Numbered from the stretch's first letter, positions 55,729 to 64,000 are shown. The stretch: 64,000 nucleotides of DNA from MPNP01 sp026710155 (GCA_965200885.1 OZ241737.1:2604001-2668000), one strand, 5' to 3'. The notes: generated by a model from the letters alone, not told the origin. Program-made: numbers and translations.

Positions 55729-56913
55729 ATGGAAGATACTTACAAACTTTTGATTGTTGATGATGAACCAGACCTTGTACCTCTGGTTATGCAGAGATTT
55801 CGAAGAGAAATTCGCAAGAAGACCTACCAATTCGTTTTCGCTGAAAATGGTGTTGAAGCCTTGGATCTAATCTCGGCAGACCCTGAAATTGACATGGTTG
55901 TTTCCGATATTAATATGCCTCAAATGGATGGATTAACCCTTCTCAGGAAGATTCCTGAAGTAAATCCTGATTTGTGGGCAATAATCGTGTCTGCCTATGG
56001 TGATATGAAGAATATAAGGATGGCCATGAATGAGGGTGCTTTTGATTTTGTAGTCAAGCCCATTGATTTCGAGGATCTGAAGATAACCATCTCGAGAACG
56101 ATCAATCACATCAATTTGTGGCGGGAGGCACAGGATTACAAGAAAAAACTGATTTTACTTGATCAGGAATTGCAAATCGCCAACAAGATGCAGCAATCAA
56201 TTCTACCTTCAGTCCTTCCGGAAGGACCAAACTTCAAGATTTTTGGAACCATGAAACCTGCCAGAAATGTTGGTGGGGATTTTTTTGATACGGTAATGCT
56301 GCCCGATAACAAAATAGCTGTATCCATTGCAGACGTGTCTGATAAAGGTGTGCCAGCGGCCCTGTTCATGATGTCCAGTCGAACATTGCTCAAGGGCTCG
56401 GCAATTTCCAAAAGTGATCCCACAACTGTTCTTGAAGATGTCAATGCGATGCTTATTGAAGACAATGATGCCGGCATGTTTGTAACACTCATATATGGCG
56501 TGTTCAATATTGAAACCGGTTCCTTTGTTTTTGCCAACGGAGGCCACAATCCAGCTATCCTTGTAAAAGAGGATGGTAATGCAAAATACGTTGGCATGCC
56601 AGGTGGGATTGCTCTGGGCATGTTTCCTGGATTCAGTTTTGAAGACAAGGAGATCACCTTGGAGAAAGGTGATCAAATCATATTCTACACCGATGGTATA
56701 ACCGAAGCCATGAATACTGATGGTGAGTTGTATGGTGAGGACAGATTAATCGAATTTGTCCAGAAAACCATCAAGGCTGGTGACAAGGATTTGGTTTCAA
56801 AATTGGTTGATTCTGTTGATGAATTTTCCAAGGGCATTCCACAGTCTGATGATATTACCTGTCTGGTCATCAGTTACGATGGACCAATGAAATACCAAGG
56901 GGCACTTCCTTGA
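55729..56913 (+). CDS. Response regulator with PP2C (RsbU/SpoIIE-type) phosphatase domain
   Basis: 394 residues. An N-terminal receiver domain has the acidic pair (LLIVDDEPD), the phospho-acceptor Asp60 in VVSDINMPQMDG and Lys110 in VVKPID. A coiled linker (about 125-165) leads to a PP2C-like phosphatase domain with PARNVGGDFFD, VSIADVSDKGVPAALFM and ending in PQSDDITCLVI. In partner-switching systems such a protein dephosphorylates a STAS anti-anti-sigma factor. Its cognate kinase is not in the window. It is followed directly by a HATPase gene. Confidence 0.93.
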   Translation: MEDTYKLLIVDDEPDLVPLVMQRFRREIRKKTYQFVFAENGVEALDLISADPEIDMVVSDINMPQMDGLTLLRKIPEVNPDLWAIIVSAYGDMKNIRMAMNEGAFDFVVKPIDFEDLKITISRTINHINLWREAQDYKKKLILLDQELQIANKMQQSILPSVLPEGPNFKIFGTMKPARNVGGDFFDTVMLPDNKIAVSIADVSDKGVPAALFMMSSRTLLKGSAISKSDPTTVLEDVNAMLIEDNDAGMFVTLIYGVFNIETGSFVFANGGHNPAILVKEDGNAKYVGMPGGIALGMFPGFSFEDKEITLEKGDQIIFYTDGITEAMNTDGELYGEDRLIEFVQKTIKAGDKDLVSKLVDSVDEFSKGIPQSDDITCLVISYDGPMKYQGALP

Positions 56914-57326
56914 GCAATGAATTGAACATGAATATCACAGACCCTGATGAAGGGCTGGTAAAGCTTCAGCAAGTTGTCGAGGATTTTTCAGATAGTCATG
57001 ATTGGCCCGCTGAACTGAACTTCAAAATACAATTGATTTTGGAGGAGATTATATTGAATGCCCTATATTACGGCAATCCCGGGAATGAAACGAACGTTAT
57101 TTTCAAATTGATTGACGATGGGCGTGATATTTCCATGGAAATAATTGATGATGGCAGGCCATTTGACCCGTTGAAAGAAGCTCCTGTTCCCAACACCGAT
57201 GCAGAACTGGAAGACCGTTCCATTGGAGGTTTGGGGGTGCATTTGGTCAAATCAATGGTATCAGAAATTTCCTATGAAAGGAAAAACGATAGAAATACTC
57301 TTAGAATTTCCGTGGATAAATCTTGA
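56910..57326 (+). CDS. RsbW-like serine kinase / anti-sigma factor (HATPase_c)
   Basis: 138 residues starting at a TTG that overlaps the phosphatase stop (TTGA) with AAGGGG upstream; an ATG at 56928 is the alternative. The GHKL ATP-binding fold shows LILEEIILNALYYG (N box), IIDDGRPFDP (G1) and IGGLGVHLVKSMV (G2). Such kinases phosphorylate a STAS partner and can sequester a sigma factor. The likely STAS partner is encoded 1.5 kb away on the other strand. Confidence 0.9.
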   Translation: MSNELNMNITDPDEGLVKLQQVVEDFSDSHDWPAELNFKIQLILEEIILNALYYGNPGNETNVIFKLIDDGRDISMEIIDDGRPFDPLKEAPVPNTDAELEDRSIGGLGVHLVKSMVSEISYERKNDRNTLRISVDKS

Positions 57327-58099
57327 GTGATTTACAAGATTGGGACTGAAAAAGCTTGTTAGTGTATCAGTCTGGAAATTGCAGAACTAAATTGCGAAGA
57401 AGCAGCCCCGTCTGTCACTGCGAGGAGGGTACTCTTCATGTCGGGAAGACCGACGACCCGGGTTCGATTCAAAGGGCGATTTACGAGTGGATGGGCATTC
57501 CACTACCGCCGGCCAAGGTCCGCAAGACCTGCGTCTGAGCAGACCGTTCATGTCCCGGGAAAGAGGATCCTCGCACCGGGGAAGGGTTCGGGTTGTAGTG
57601 CAACTCCGATTCTGCCCCCCCCCTCCCCCTCAAGCGGGGAAATCGGCAACGAAGCACCTGAAGCTAAAGCTGGCTGTAGCGCTGGCAGTGAATGGTATGA
57701 GGGCAAAGGATTGTATCGGAGACTGCAAAGCATGGTCCTATAGCCTGTGAGACCGGCACTTCGGAAACAAGAGCCCATATCGTCAATAGATTATATCTAG
57801 AACTGAACGGCATAGATATCATAATACTGGATATAACGCATAACGGAATAGCTGTGCAGATGGGTTTATACGCATGGAGCGAGTCCTGTAACGCTCTATT
57901 GAAGAATGTGAAGTCGCACTGCCCGGGAAGAGACTATGAAAGTATTCAAGCCCCCCTTTTTCATGACATGATTTCATGTCCTTTTCGTTGTCCATTTATC
58001 CCGGTTGATATCCTGGCAAAAAATATGTTTCCAAATTGGCCCGATGTCCACACAGGGTCTTGCCTGTCCGTCAAGTTACCTCGTCAATCAACAAGCGGT
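57327..58099. other. GC-rich island between the HATPase gene and the secreted-protein copy B
   Basis: Composition shifts sharply near 57400. Between 57400 and 57740 the DNA is GC-rich and reads through in all three plus frames for long stretches, but none matches a family I know; one frame ends GIPLPPAKVRKTCV. A run of nine C at 57615-57623 is followed by TCCCCC and by a frame encoding the hydrophobic stretch HLKLKLAVALAVNG, which could be the remnant of a third poly-C locus. 57750-58090 is unassigned. It looks like inserted DNA. Confidence 0.45.
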
Positions 58100-58769
58100 T
58101 TAGCTGGCCGAACATCCCAGACTGGTCCGGTAACTATCGCCCAGGACATTGCCCAACACACCATTGCTTCTTCTTTGGCCGCACAGGCAGTCCCTAATGT
58201 CCTGCCGCGTGCTGGCAACCGCAAAGCATCCGAAACGGCCATCCTTGTCTGGCCTGCTTCCATCGGGGTTGAGATTCTGCTCCGCATTCGTATACTCGCC
58301 CCGCGTCTTGAAGCAGCGCCTTACATAAGGGTTTGCATGATCATTATTGTTGTAAATAGTCACCACATAGCGCGTATTCTTTTCCAGTTTCGAGAATGTA
58401 TAATCCCGGGATTGTATGACGGTAGTTGCGGTTATTTGGCCAATGTTCCTGGTTTCATCTGGGGCTCCGCTCGTGTTTTTTTGCACCGCTATGTTCAAAT
58501 TGAAGGAACTTCCTCTACCTCCCCATGTCCTTACCGTACCACGCGTAAACCCTTGCAAGCGCATTGTCACGCTGTTTAGCGTAGGTGTATCAACACGGCT
58601 AAAAGCCGCCGGCTGTAACTCTGACCAGCCTCCTTCCGTGCAGGCCTCGGTTCCGGTCGTTGCTGGAATAACAAGGTTCTGCGCCGATACCGGCATGGCC
58701 AGCGCTGCTAGCAACAGAAGGGCTGTTAATTTAGTGAGGGGGGGGGCGAGTCTCGTTGGTTGGTTTCAT
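58100..58769 (-). pseudogene. Secreted FN3-like protein with poly-C tract (copy B, out of frame)
   Basis: From ATG 58769 the frame reads MKPTNETRPPPH and stops, because the run C9 (58738-58746) puts it out of phase. With C8 or C11 it would read through LTKLTALLLLAALAMPVSAQN, a clear Sec signal peptide, into a mature protein of about 190 residues. That protein begins VIPATTGTEAC, continues into a fibronectin III-like domain (DYTFSKLEKNTRYVVTIYN), and ends in a Cys-rich tail (RDCLCGQRRSNGVLG ... LGCSAS). TAGGA lies upstream of the tandem ATGs at 58777 and 58769. A phase-OFF contingency gene or a sequencing error in the run would both give this picture. Function unknown. Confidence 0.65.
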
Positions 58770-58865
58770 TGTTTCATTCCTACACAAATTCAATCGGTAT
58801 TAATTCATTTGAGCAAGCTTCATCTTCCAAAAAAAAGGAATGCTTAACTTAATCCTTTGGTTCAA

Positions 58866-59201
58866 TCAACTCATGCTGGAAATGGCACTTGACCTGTCAG
58901 AATGAATTGAAATGACCTTGTTGAATCCACTAATTTCAAAAACTTCCATGATTTGGTCCGACAGGGAACAAAGTGCGAGTTTCTGGCCTTTGGAATTGAG
59001 AGTTTTCGCGAGCAATAGTATAGCCCTCAAACCAGCGCTGCTGATGTAGACCAAATCCTCCAAATCAATAATCAAGCTATTGACATCATCACTCAATTGT
59101 GATTTCAAGTTTTCTTCAAAGTCCCTTGAGTTGGTACCATCCAATCTGCCCAGCGGTTTTGAAATCAGGATGTTACCCTCTTTGGCGGCATTTATATCCA
59201 T
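58866..59201 (-). CDS. STAS-domain anti-sigma factor antagonist
   Basis: 111 residues, single STAS domain. LIIDLEDLVYISSAGLRAILLLAKTLNSKG is the core; the phosphorylatable Ser is in the YISSAG loop (residues 54-55). It is the natural partner of the RsbW-like kinase and the REC-PP2C phosphatase encoded at 55.7-57.3 kb, although on the opposite strand and separated by the GC-rich island. The set could control a sigma factor or another target not found here. Confidence 0.92.
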   Translation of the reverse strand: MDINAAKEGNILISKPLGRLDGTNSRDFEENLKSQLSDDVNSLIIDLEDLVYISSAGLRAILLLAKTLNSKGQKLALCSLSDQIMEVFEISGFNKVISIHSDRSSAISSMS

Positions 59202-59357
59202 AAACTTATGACCCTTATTACTTAATACCTATCATTTATAGTAGGAATCCTTTGAAATTCATTAAAGAATAATAAAATAAATTTGCTTGATGTTCAATAC
59301 CCTAATTGCAGATTCACCTCAATTTTCTTTATTCTGTTCAAGCACAATATTTTGAAG

Positions 59358-60152
59358 TCAAATATCATCAGCATTAGAACTCCATGATGGTTTCGTTCTC
59401 AAGAAAAATGAATTGATACCCTCTTTGGCTTCCTCACCTTCCCAGATTCTTATCAAGGCTTGCACGGTTTTCCTGATTTTTTCATCGGTTATTGGCTCCC
59501 CATAACCCCTCAATAATCTTTTGGTGGACCTGATTGCATCGGGTGAACCCTCAAGAAAACCTGTCGTTTTTTGAACAAGGGCGGATTCCAATGTGTCAAG
59601 GGATACGATTTCATCCACCAATCCAGCGAATTGGGCTTCCTCAACAGAAAAAATTCTGCCCGACAGCAGGAGCTTCCCACCTGCCTTGTTGCCAAGAACC
59701 CTATGTACATAGGGAGATATGGTAGCTGGTATCAGGCCCAACCTTACTTCCGAGAAACTGAACCATGTGTCCCTTGCCCCGATGACTTCATCAGACAGTA
59801 CCACCAATCCCAAGCCCCCACCGAAGGCACCTCCCTGAACACCAGTTAGGACGGGAACACCTATGTCATACCACGCCTTGAGCATTCGGGCCAATTCCAT
59901 AGCTTCCCGGGATTTTTCCTCAAGTGAATTTGTGGTCTGTTTCCTCATCCACTCAAGATCAGCCCCTGCACAGAAAAAACCACCCTCTCCAGTCAGGTTG
60001 ACGACCCTGATTTCTTGATTCTTGTTTATGACTTCAGCTATTTCCCTTAGCCTTGCAATCATTTCGCCATTGAAGGCATTCCGCTTGTCTGGGCGATTGA
60101 GAACAACTTTGGCAACACCAGTTGGTTGAATCGTAAATCTCAAAGATTCCAT
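59358..60152 (-). CDS. Enoyl-CoA hydratase/isomerase family protein
   Basis: 264-residue crotonase-fold enzyme. The oxyanion-hole segments are GGFFCAGADLEWMRK and VQGGAFGGGLGLVVLSD; the catalytic Glu region FSFSEVRLGLIPATISPYV follows. Methylglutaconyl-CoA hydratase of leucine breakdown and related hydratases look like this, but the exact substrate cannot be read from sequence alone. It lies 33 bp after the BKACE gene, on the same strand. Confidence 0.9.
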   Translation of the reverse strand: MESLRFTIQPTGVAKVVLNRPDKRNAFNGEMIARLREIAEVINKNQEIRVVNLTGEGGFFCAGADLEWMRKQTTNSLEEKSREAMELARMLKAWYDIGVPVLTGVQGGAFGGGLGLVVLSDEVIGARDTWFSFSEVRLGLIPATISPYVHRVLGNKAGGKLLLSGRIFSVEEAQFAGLVDEIVSLDTLESALVQKTTGFLEGSPDAIRSTKRLLRGYGEPITDEKIRKTVQALIRIWEGEEAKEGINSFFLRTKPSWSSNADDI

Positions 60153-60185
60153 GTTTAAAAATACCTAATTGTTTCAGTATTTCCA

Positions 60186-61100
60186 CTATTCAGACAAGGG
60201 GCTTTTTTTGGCGAGATCCAACTTCTCCCTGACTTGCCTGGGATCCAAAACCCTGGCACCTAGTGATTCCACGATACTGACAGCCTTTTCGACCAGATGA
60301 TGGTTTTTGGCAAGAACCCCCTTGCTCAAATATAGATTGTCTTCCAACCCCACGCGGGGATTGCCTCCTGCCAAAACGGCTGCAGCAACATATGGCATCT
60401 GGTTTCTACCAAGCGAAAAAGCCGAAAATGTCCATTTTTCAGGAACATTGTTAACCATTGCCATGAAAGTGTTCAAATCATCCGGTGCGCCCCAGTGCAC
60501 TCCCATGCAGAGTTGTACCAGAGCAGGTTCCGGCAATATTCCCTTTTGGACCAATTTCTTGGCAAACCACAGATTGCCGGTATCAAAGGCCTCTATTTCC
60601 GGTTTCACTCCCATTTTGATCATCAATGAACACATCTTGTCAAGCATCCCCGGGTTATTGAGCATGACATAATCTGCTTCGGCAAAATTCATTGAACCAC
60701 AATCGAGGGTACAAATTTCTGGCCGGCAAAGCCTGATATGTTCAACCCGGTCTTCAGCACTTGCCAAATCCGTACCTTCACCAAGAGGCAGGGGTGAATG
60801 TGGAGGACCCATAACCAAGTCTCCCCCCATCCCGGCAGTCAGATTCAACACAACATCCACATCCGAATCCCTGATCCGATCGGTAACCTCCCTGTAGTAA
60901 TCAACCTTGCGGGACGGAATTCCGGTATCGGGTTCTCGAACATGGCAATGGACTATGGCTGCCCCGGCTTTTGCCGCCTCGATGGCACTATTTGCTATTT
61001 CCTTGGGCGATCTCGGTACAAATTCGCTTCTGTCCTGTGTATTTCCTGCCCCAGTAACAGCACAGGTAATGAAGACTTCCCGACTCATTTCCAACGGCAT
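60186..61100 (-). CDS. BKACE family (3-keto-5-aminohexanoate cleavage-type) enzyme
   Basis: 304 residues of the BKACE (DUF849) family. The zinc/active-site motifs AAIVHCHVREPDTGIPSRK, LNLTAGMGGD and CTLDCGSMNFA are visible. Members cleave beta-keto acids using acetyl-CoA. The start ATG at 61100 has AGGAG eight bases upstream. With the enoyl-CoA hydratase it probably forms a small catabolic operon for an amino-acid- or keto-acid-derived compound. Confidence 0.9.
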   Translation of the reverse strand: MPLEMSREVFITCAVTGAGNTQDRSEFVPRSPKEIANSAIEAAKAGAAIVHCHVREPDTGIPSRKVDYYREVTDRIRDSDVDVVLNLTAGMGGDLVMGPPHSPLPLGEGTDLASAEDRVEHIRLCRPEICTLDCGSMNFAEADYVMLNNPGMLDKMCSLMIKMGVKPEIEAFDTGNLWFAKKLVQKGILPEPALVQLCMGVHWGAPDDLNTFMAMVNNVPEKWTFSAFSLGRNQMPYVAAAVLAGGNPRVGLEDNLYLSKGVLAKNHHLVEKAVSIVESLGARVLDPRQVREKLDLAKKSPLSE

Positions 61101-61699
61101 TGTCTTTCTCCTGCAGTTATCATCCCCAATATTTCAAAATGCACTTTTTCTACCTTTGGTTAACAATTTTTTTCATATGATACTTTTGTAAAAAAATAAA
61201 TATTCGAACTGGAAAATTGTATTAGTCCTAACATCTTCTACAAACAATACGTTATCAGGCTGAAACAAATACCATTTGTCTGGTAAAGATTAAACGTACT
61301 TTTGATGAAACGGCAGGAACATGAGTGTAAAAAATAGGGAATTATTGATTGAATTTCCCCATTTTCTTGTGGAGGCATCGTTGGTTTTCCGGCCATTTTG
61401 TGAAAAAACCTTCAACGCATGTTCCCCTGAAGTGCAATGGTATCCCCCCGAGGTGTCTAAACACCTCATTGTATTTTCGGTAAATGGGAAATTCAATCAA
61501 GTATATAATTCCCCATTATCCCAAAAATTTTCCTTATCCTATTTTGATCAAACCATTTGGGATTGACACATACCGATTTTTGTTCCAAAGGGCCCGGGTG
61601 CAGGTGTTTGCCATTCCAGGAGAAAATCCTCTTGCATTGGCCGGCAAATCTGTTAAGCATGGGTTCATCTATTTTTTTGTTTTTTCTTTGGAGGTGAAA
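61101..61699. other. Spacer upstream of the Calx-beta-like gene
   Basis: About 600 bp, AT-rich, with no recognised gene. A 7-bp hairpin GAGGTGT-CTAA-ACACCTC at 61450-61467 follows a C6 run. The ribosome site GGAGG (61690-61694) of the next gene lies at its end. Confidence 0.5.
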
Positions 61700-62203
61700 A
61701 TGATGTCAAAAACACACACCATTCTTGGCGTTCTGGCGTCCGTTCTGCTGACGGTGGTGGCGGCAATGCCGTTACAGGCGGACGTGACCGTGGCGGAGGG
61801 CGAGACCGCGCAGTTCCAGGTCACGGTGACGCCCAAATACAGTGGCAAAGGAAGCAGAAGCGCCGTACCTGTCCGTCTTTGGTATCAAGCGGGCGGAGGT
61901 ACCGCGGACGAAGGAGTGGATTACCGTTTGATCCAGCATTTTGTTGATGGTAACATGGGACAACCGCTGAAGTTTTCGGTGAATACTTTCGAAGACAATG
62001 AAATTGAAGGTGATGAGACCTTCGACATTCGTATCGTCAAGCTGGAGTATTTTCTCAATCTTTGGGGTCAAAACTATAGTTTCCCTCTTGAACTCAGGCA
62101 GTTTAACTTCAATGGCACATTGACCGCCACCATAAAGAATACGACAATTCGTCAATCCAGACAGCAACACGGTGGCTGCGGGTCGAATGCGGGCGGTTGC
62201 TGA
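61700..62203 (+). CDS. Secreted Calx-beta-like protein with Cys-rich tail
   Basis: 167 residues, GC-rich. GGAGG lies five bases before the ATG at 61700 (an ATG at 61703 is also possible). The signal peptide ILGVLASVLLTVVAAMPLQAD leads to one Calx-beta-like domain: VTVAEGETAQFQVTV, GTADEGVDYR, and the acidic EDNEIEGDETFDIRIV. The C-terminus is a short tail with GGCGSNAGGC. Calx-beta repeats bind calcium and occur in adhesins; a single short domain with a Cys tail is unusual. Composition suggests recent acquisition. Function unknown. Confidence 0.7.
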   Translation: MMSKTHTILGVLASVLLTVVAAMPLQADVTVAEGETAQFQVTVTPKYSGKGSRSAVPVRLWYQAGGGTADEGVDYRLIQHFVDGNMGQPLKFSVNTFEDNEIEGDETFDIRIVKLEYFLNLWGQNYSFPLELRQFNFNGTLTATIKNTTIRQSRQQHGGCGSNAGGC

Positions 62204-63177
62204 CCGGCACAGCGGGCCGTTTCAGACAGTTGCACGACCGGGGCCGATCTCAACAAGGGGATGAAAGGTTTCCATGGGTTTGCGGTGTTTGGCACCGCGG
62301 CTTCCGGGCTTTGTGAAACCGTCCCCCATGCCTGGCCGCATGTTGCGATGGGGGACCGTTTCCGAGGGGGAGGCTGGAGGTTCGGGAGAGTTTGAGGTGG
62401 GTATCGGCGGCAATACCCGAACGGGTTCCAGCCGTTGAACGATCCCTGAATCCATTTCCCAAGACCGGGAAAAGGTTGGCGGCACGTTTCCGGAAGCCCG
62501 GGTCACGGAGACTGTGAAAGTATTCCGATAGGCCAGATGGCAATGGCAATTCCCTGAATGATGACACCTCTTGGCTGTCAATTGATTCCTCGCTTGATGC
62601 CGAAAGAGAATACTTTTACAATCTCCACACGTTGAGCAGCTTCGCCCGGCCCCTTTTCATGGGCAGGCCGCCGGTAAAAGGTGGCTGTTCAACCGTGGGC
62701 CTTTTCCCATCCGCCACCCCCTATCTTGCATGATTGCCTGACCGCCCGTGTTTCACGCGGGCGTCCTTGTTCCATGGCATATGGCCAGCCACCATTCCTC
62801 GGCGCAGGGGCGCCGATCCCAAGGCTCTCAGGAACCGGTTGCCAAAGCCGGGGGATGGCATGTCCCCTTCCTGGCTAGGAGGCCACAGGAACTCAGGTGT
62901 CCATTCAGCCGGGTTCCGGTCCGCACATGCGCGGCATACCCGAGTTCCATTAGGCAGGATGGTTCGGACCATGAGGAAAATCGCACGTCTGCCAAGCCAT
63001 TTTTATAAGCCCCATAATTTTATTATAATCAGTGTTGGGAGTAATGGCATACCACATTGGAAGATTAACAATTTGGTTTTCAGATTGAGCGAATATCGAA
63101 AATTTAACTTGAAAACACGTTTGATAATCGTATAGGATAAGACAATGGCAGAAAATACCGATCAGGAGAAAGGACAG
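62204..63177. other. GC-rich intergenic region
   Basis: About 970 bp without a recognisable gene. The first 750 bp continue the high-GC composition of the Calx-beta gene and give many long chance frames on both strands, none with family signatures. The last 200 bp return to AT-rich sequence. It is probably the trailing part of an inserted segment. Confidence 0.45.
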
Positions 63178-63690
63178 ATGAGAAAAATGTTTAAACTGTT
63201 TGTATCCGTTTTTGCGGTCGTCTCAGTAGGGCTGGGCTTGGGAGCAGTGCATGCAAATCAACTAACCGGGATGATTGAGGGACATTATGCCGGTCTTGTT
63301 CACATTCCGGAATCAGATGATTCTGACTCAGAATGGGATAAGATTTGCATCGATGTTAACGCAACTGGATACACGGCAAATGTTAAATTGGTCGTTTATT
63401 CCGACGGTCAACGGAAGGAAATGTTTAATTCCAATTTGCAACTGAAAAAAAATCCCAATGAAGAACGGAGCATGAATTCATGGATTGTTTTGTTGTGGCA
63501 AGGTGGAATCACCAATTATGGCGGTGAAAAGCGATTGTTTGAAGGCAATGGATGGCGGGGATATTTGGGAATCACGAACAGGCTTGTGGTTCAAATGAAC
63601 AATAGTGTGGTTTCTCTCCCTGATGGCACTGATTTAAGCCGGGTCGGCGGTTATCATTTAGACGAGAAGGCGCAATGCAATGGTCTTTAG
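63178..63690 (+). CDS. Putative secreted protein of unknown function
   Basis: 170 residues from the ATG at 63178, which follows AGGAG/AAGGA. An N-terminal signal peptide (MFKLFVSVFAVVSVGLGLG, cleavage near VHANQ) precedes a beta-rich domain with NQLTGMIEGHYAGLV, WDKICIDVNATGYTANVKLVV and a C-terminal DEKAQCNGL. Two Cys remain in the mature part. Base composition is close to the genome average, unlike the Calx-beta gene upstream. I do not recognise the family. Confidence 0.6.
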   Translation: MRKMFKLFVSVFAVVSVGLGLGAVHANQLTGMIEGHYAGLVHIPESDDSDSEWDKICIDVNATGYTANVKLVVYSDGQRKEMFNSNLQLKKNPNEERSMNSWIVLLWQGGITNYGGEKRLFEGNGWRGYLGITNRLVVQMNNSVVSLPDGTDLSRVGGYHLDEKAQCNGL

Positions 63691-64000
63691 CTTCAAACGC
63701 GCTAGCATATTTAATCACCGCAAGGCACATGCCATACCAGAATAAACAATTTGTATAGAAACTTGAGTCTATGAGTATAAGAGGGGATTTATACACTTGT
63801 TTTCCCGAACATAAATTCTAACCGATTTTCTTCTTTTCCATTACCTGTCAATTCTTCTTTGACAGGTGCTTCATAATGACCCTGGCATCATTCAGGGGGA
63901 GAGTCCTTGGGTCTTGGAAATACGGTTCGACATGGGTTTAGATACTTTTTGGAAAATGGGGAAACAATTATGTAGTCTCCCATATGAAGGCCCATAAACC
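63691..64000. other. Right-end non-coding DNA with a hairpin
   Basis: No gene is seen to the window edge. A 9-bp perfect hairpin, ACCTGTCAA - TTCTTCT - TTGACAGGT, lies at 63843-63867, about 150 bp after the secreted-protein gene. It lacks a following T-run, so its role as a terminator is uncertain. Confidence 0.45.

Noticed and set aside
57461..57470. GGTTCGATTC, which looks like a tRNA T-arm
   Set aside because: No acceptor stem, anticodon arm or CCA-compatible end can be built around it; it is a chance match in GC-rich DNA.
57854..58579. 241-codon plus-strand frame across copy B
   Set aside because: Its second half is antisense to the FN3-like coding region and shows no motifs; the minus-strand reading is protein-like and contains the signal peptide.
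62222..62972. Several long frames on both strands of the GC-rich spacer after the Calx-beta gene
   Set aside because: High GC lowers stop-codon frequency, and the frames are rich in Arg, Pro and Gly without motifs or ribosome sites.
1..64000. CRISPR array or tRNA/rRNA genes
   Set aside because: No regularly spaced short repeats and no tRNA- or rRNA-like sequences were found on reading through the window.

Overview
The window looks like chromosome from an alphaproteobacterium of moderate-to-low GC content. Three things support this: the serS-surE-pcm-LysM/M23 and yajC-secD-secF groups, a complete 14-gene nuoA-N operon followed by birA, coaX and an RNase J gene, and a tatABC operon. These are alphaproteobacterial gene neighbourhoods. 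I see no tRNA, rRNA or CRISPR array.

Layout. (1) 0-2.1 kb is an accessory edge: a short inverted-repeat element, then an AAA ATPase / DUF4276 pair whose second gene has a one-base frameshift. (2) 2.2-10.6 kb is housekeeping: a TauE/SafE permease, secF, secD and yajC on the minus strand, and divergently serS, surE, pcm and an NlpD-like LysM/M23 protein. (3) 10.8-20.8 kb is a nine-gene minus-strand cluster. It joins a TorT/ribose-type ABC importer, a Gfo/Idh/MocA dehydrogenase, PxpA-, PxpB- and PxpC-type 5-oxoprolinase subunits, and a biotin carboxylase with its carrier protein. A LysR gene is divergent to it. (4) 20.9-24.3 kb has an SDR, a DUF815 ATPase and tatCBA. (5) 24.5-30.3 kb is a tight six-gene operon (FAD oxidoreductase, DUF1365, MFS, DUF3833, SDR, Cfa-type methyltransferase) that fits modification of membrane fatty acids. 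(6) 30.3-36.0 kb is a gene-poor accessory zone with small inverted-repeat elements, an orphan ABC ATPase and a divergent SDR. (7) 36.1-55.3 kb is a DEAD-box helicase, then RNase J, coaX, birA and nuoN-A. (8) 55.7-61.1 kb holds a partner-switching module (REC-PP2C phosphatase, HATPase, STAS) interrupted by a GC-rich island, then an enoyl-CoA hydratase and a BKACE-family enzyme. (9) 61.7-63.7 kb has two unrelated secreted proteins of unknown function.

The most unusual content is a small family of secreted proteins in GC-rich islands. Each has a long poly-C tract in the codons just before the signal-peptide hydrophobic core. Copy A (35.3 kb) has C11 and is in frame. Copy B (58.1-58.8 kb, minus strand) has C9 and is out of frame; C8 or C11 would restore a textbook signal peptide. 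This is the arrangement expected of ON/OFF phase variation by slipped-strand mispairing. Copy A also lies inside a unit (34499-35990) bounded by inverted ends reading GTAACTATTCAGGTA / TACCTGAATAGTCAC and by a perfect 8-bp duplication (AAATGATG). That is what an IS66-type, non-autonomous element carrying cargo would leave. A second, 289-bp inverted-repeat element is nested inside it. The functions of these secreted proteins are unknown to me.
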